From: Flavobacteriaceae bacterium MAR_2010_188
GTDB lineage: Bacteria > Bacteroidota > Bacteroidia > Flavobacteriales > Flavobacteriaceae
Assembly: GCA_900104375.1 (NCBI GenBank)
Contig: LT629302.1
Span: forward strand, 1,580,001 to 1,644,000
Direction: 5' to 3'
DNA: 64,000 bases
The notes beneath the pieces are model-generated. The model saw only the letters and a list, made by a program, of their open reading frames with translations. It was not told the origin of the DNA and did not search any database. Made by a program: the position numbers and the translations under genes. This document shows positions 63,541-64,000 of the stretch, piece after piece; the first letter of the stretch is position 1; each line of letters opens with the position of its first letter.

Positions 63541-64000
63541 ATGATTGACAGAAACAGACTGATAGATAGATTTCTTAGTTATGTAAAGATAGACACAGAA
63601 TCCGATCCAACATCTAACGCTACGCCGAGTACTGAAAAGCAATGGAATTTAGCGAATAAGCTCGCAGATGAACTAAAACAAATCGGACTTTCTGATGTCA
63701 CGGTTGACGACAATGCTTACATCATGGCGACTTTACCCAGTAATGTAGATTATCCTGTACCCACAATAGGTTTTATTTCTCATTTTGATACCTCCCCAGA
63801 TTTCACTGGCAAAGATGTAAATCCACAAATTATTGAAAACTATGATGGAAAAGACATTATGCTGAATGAAGCTGAAAATATTATTTTATCTCCAGATTAT
63901 TTTGAGGATTTGCTTCAATATAAAGGACAAACTCTTATTACAACTGACGGCAAAACCTTATTAGGAGCTGACGATAAGGCTGGAATAACGGAAATTGTTT
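63541..64000 (+). CDS. pepT: Peptidase T (tripeptide aminopeptidase), 3' end beyond window
   Basis: The first 153 codons of an M20-family peptidase: [22 protein letters not shown], then the zinc-binding [11 protein letters not shown] (His-x-Asp) and [11 protein letters not shown] with the bridging Asp. These match PepT, which removes the N-terminal residue from tripeptides in the cytosol. The full protein is usually about 410 aa, so about 60 percent is missing. Divergent from pyrD. Confidence 0.93.
   Translation, partial: MIDRNRLIDRFLSYVKIDTESDPTSNATPSTEKQWNLANKLADELKQIGLSDVTVDDNAYIMATLPSNVDYPVPTIGFISHFDTSPDFTGKDVNPQIIENYDGKDIMLNEAENIILSPDYFEDLLQYKGQTLITTDGKTLLGADDKAGITEIV

Overview
The window looks like a chromosomal segment of a member of the Flavobacteriaceae (Bacteroidota). 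The grounds are internal. The DNA is AT-rich, and genes have almost no Shine-Dalgarno sequences. Promoters follow the Bacteroidota pattern TAnnTTTG, and six gene promoters also carry an upstream TTG at a spacing of 19 or 20 bases. Two proteins have type IX secretion (T9SS) C-terminal sorting domains. There are many lipoproteins, a TonB receptor with a carboxypeptidase-like N-terminal domain, a split transketolase and a compact zeaxanthin-type carotenoid operon. No prophage, CRISPR array, plasmid gene or resistance island was seen. One intact IS3-family element is the only clear mobile DNA.

Left to right: a truncated 16S rRNA gene (minus strand, with tandem promoters) diverges from thrS-infC-rpmI-rplT. 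Next come an exported PAP2 phosphatase, a membrane nucleotide cyclase, an exported protein of unclear function, an AI-2E-type exporter, dnaB, accA, and the overlapping set tgt-lptG-DMT transporter. Then follow split transketolase, an outer-membrane beta-barrel protein, the IS3 element at the end of an FKBP lipoprotein gene, an S4 protein, a phosphoribosyltransferase, aroK and tRNA-Lys. A 3-ketoglycoside hydrolase/oxidoreductase pair and a giant T9SS nuclease lead to tRNA-Leu.

From 29.7 to 34.6 kb lies merR-crtI-crtB-crtZ-crtY. Its regulator carries both cobalamin-binding signatures of CarH/LitR photoreceptors, so light control of the pigment is likely. Aconitase follows, then a decayed acyltransferase gene, and an operon of three periplasmic foldase-type proteins with a MoxR ATPase. 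A SRPBCC protein, a two-gene radical-SAM DNA-metabolism module, a YciF-like protein, an exported zinc protease, a GH3-family enzyme, an EEP hydrolase, a T9SS protein, an alpha/beta hydrolase and guaB come next.

From 54.5 to 60.8 kb a four-gene operon (DUF4856 lipoprotein, imelysin-like lipoprotein, HTTM membrane protein, TonB receptor) is driven by one promoter flanked by two nearly identical 19-bp palindromes. I read it as a metal-regulated, probably iron-related, uptake system; it and the CarH-like pigment operon are the best candidates for an under-described system here. The window closes with an HMG-CoA-lyase-like enzyme, a LysE exporter, pyrD and the 5' part of pepT.
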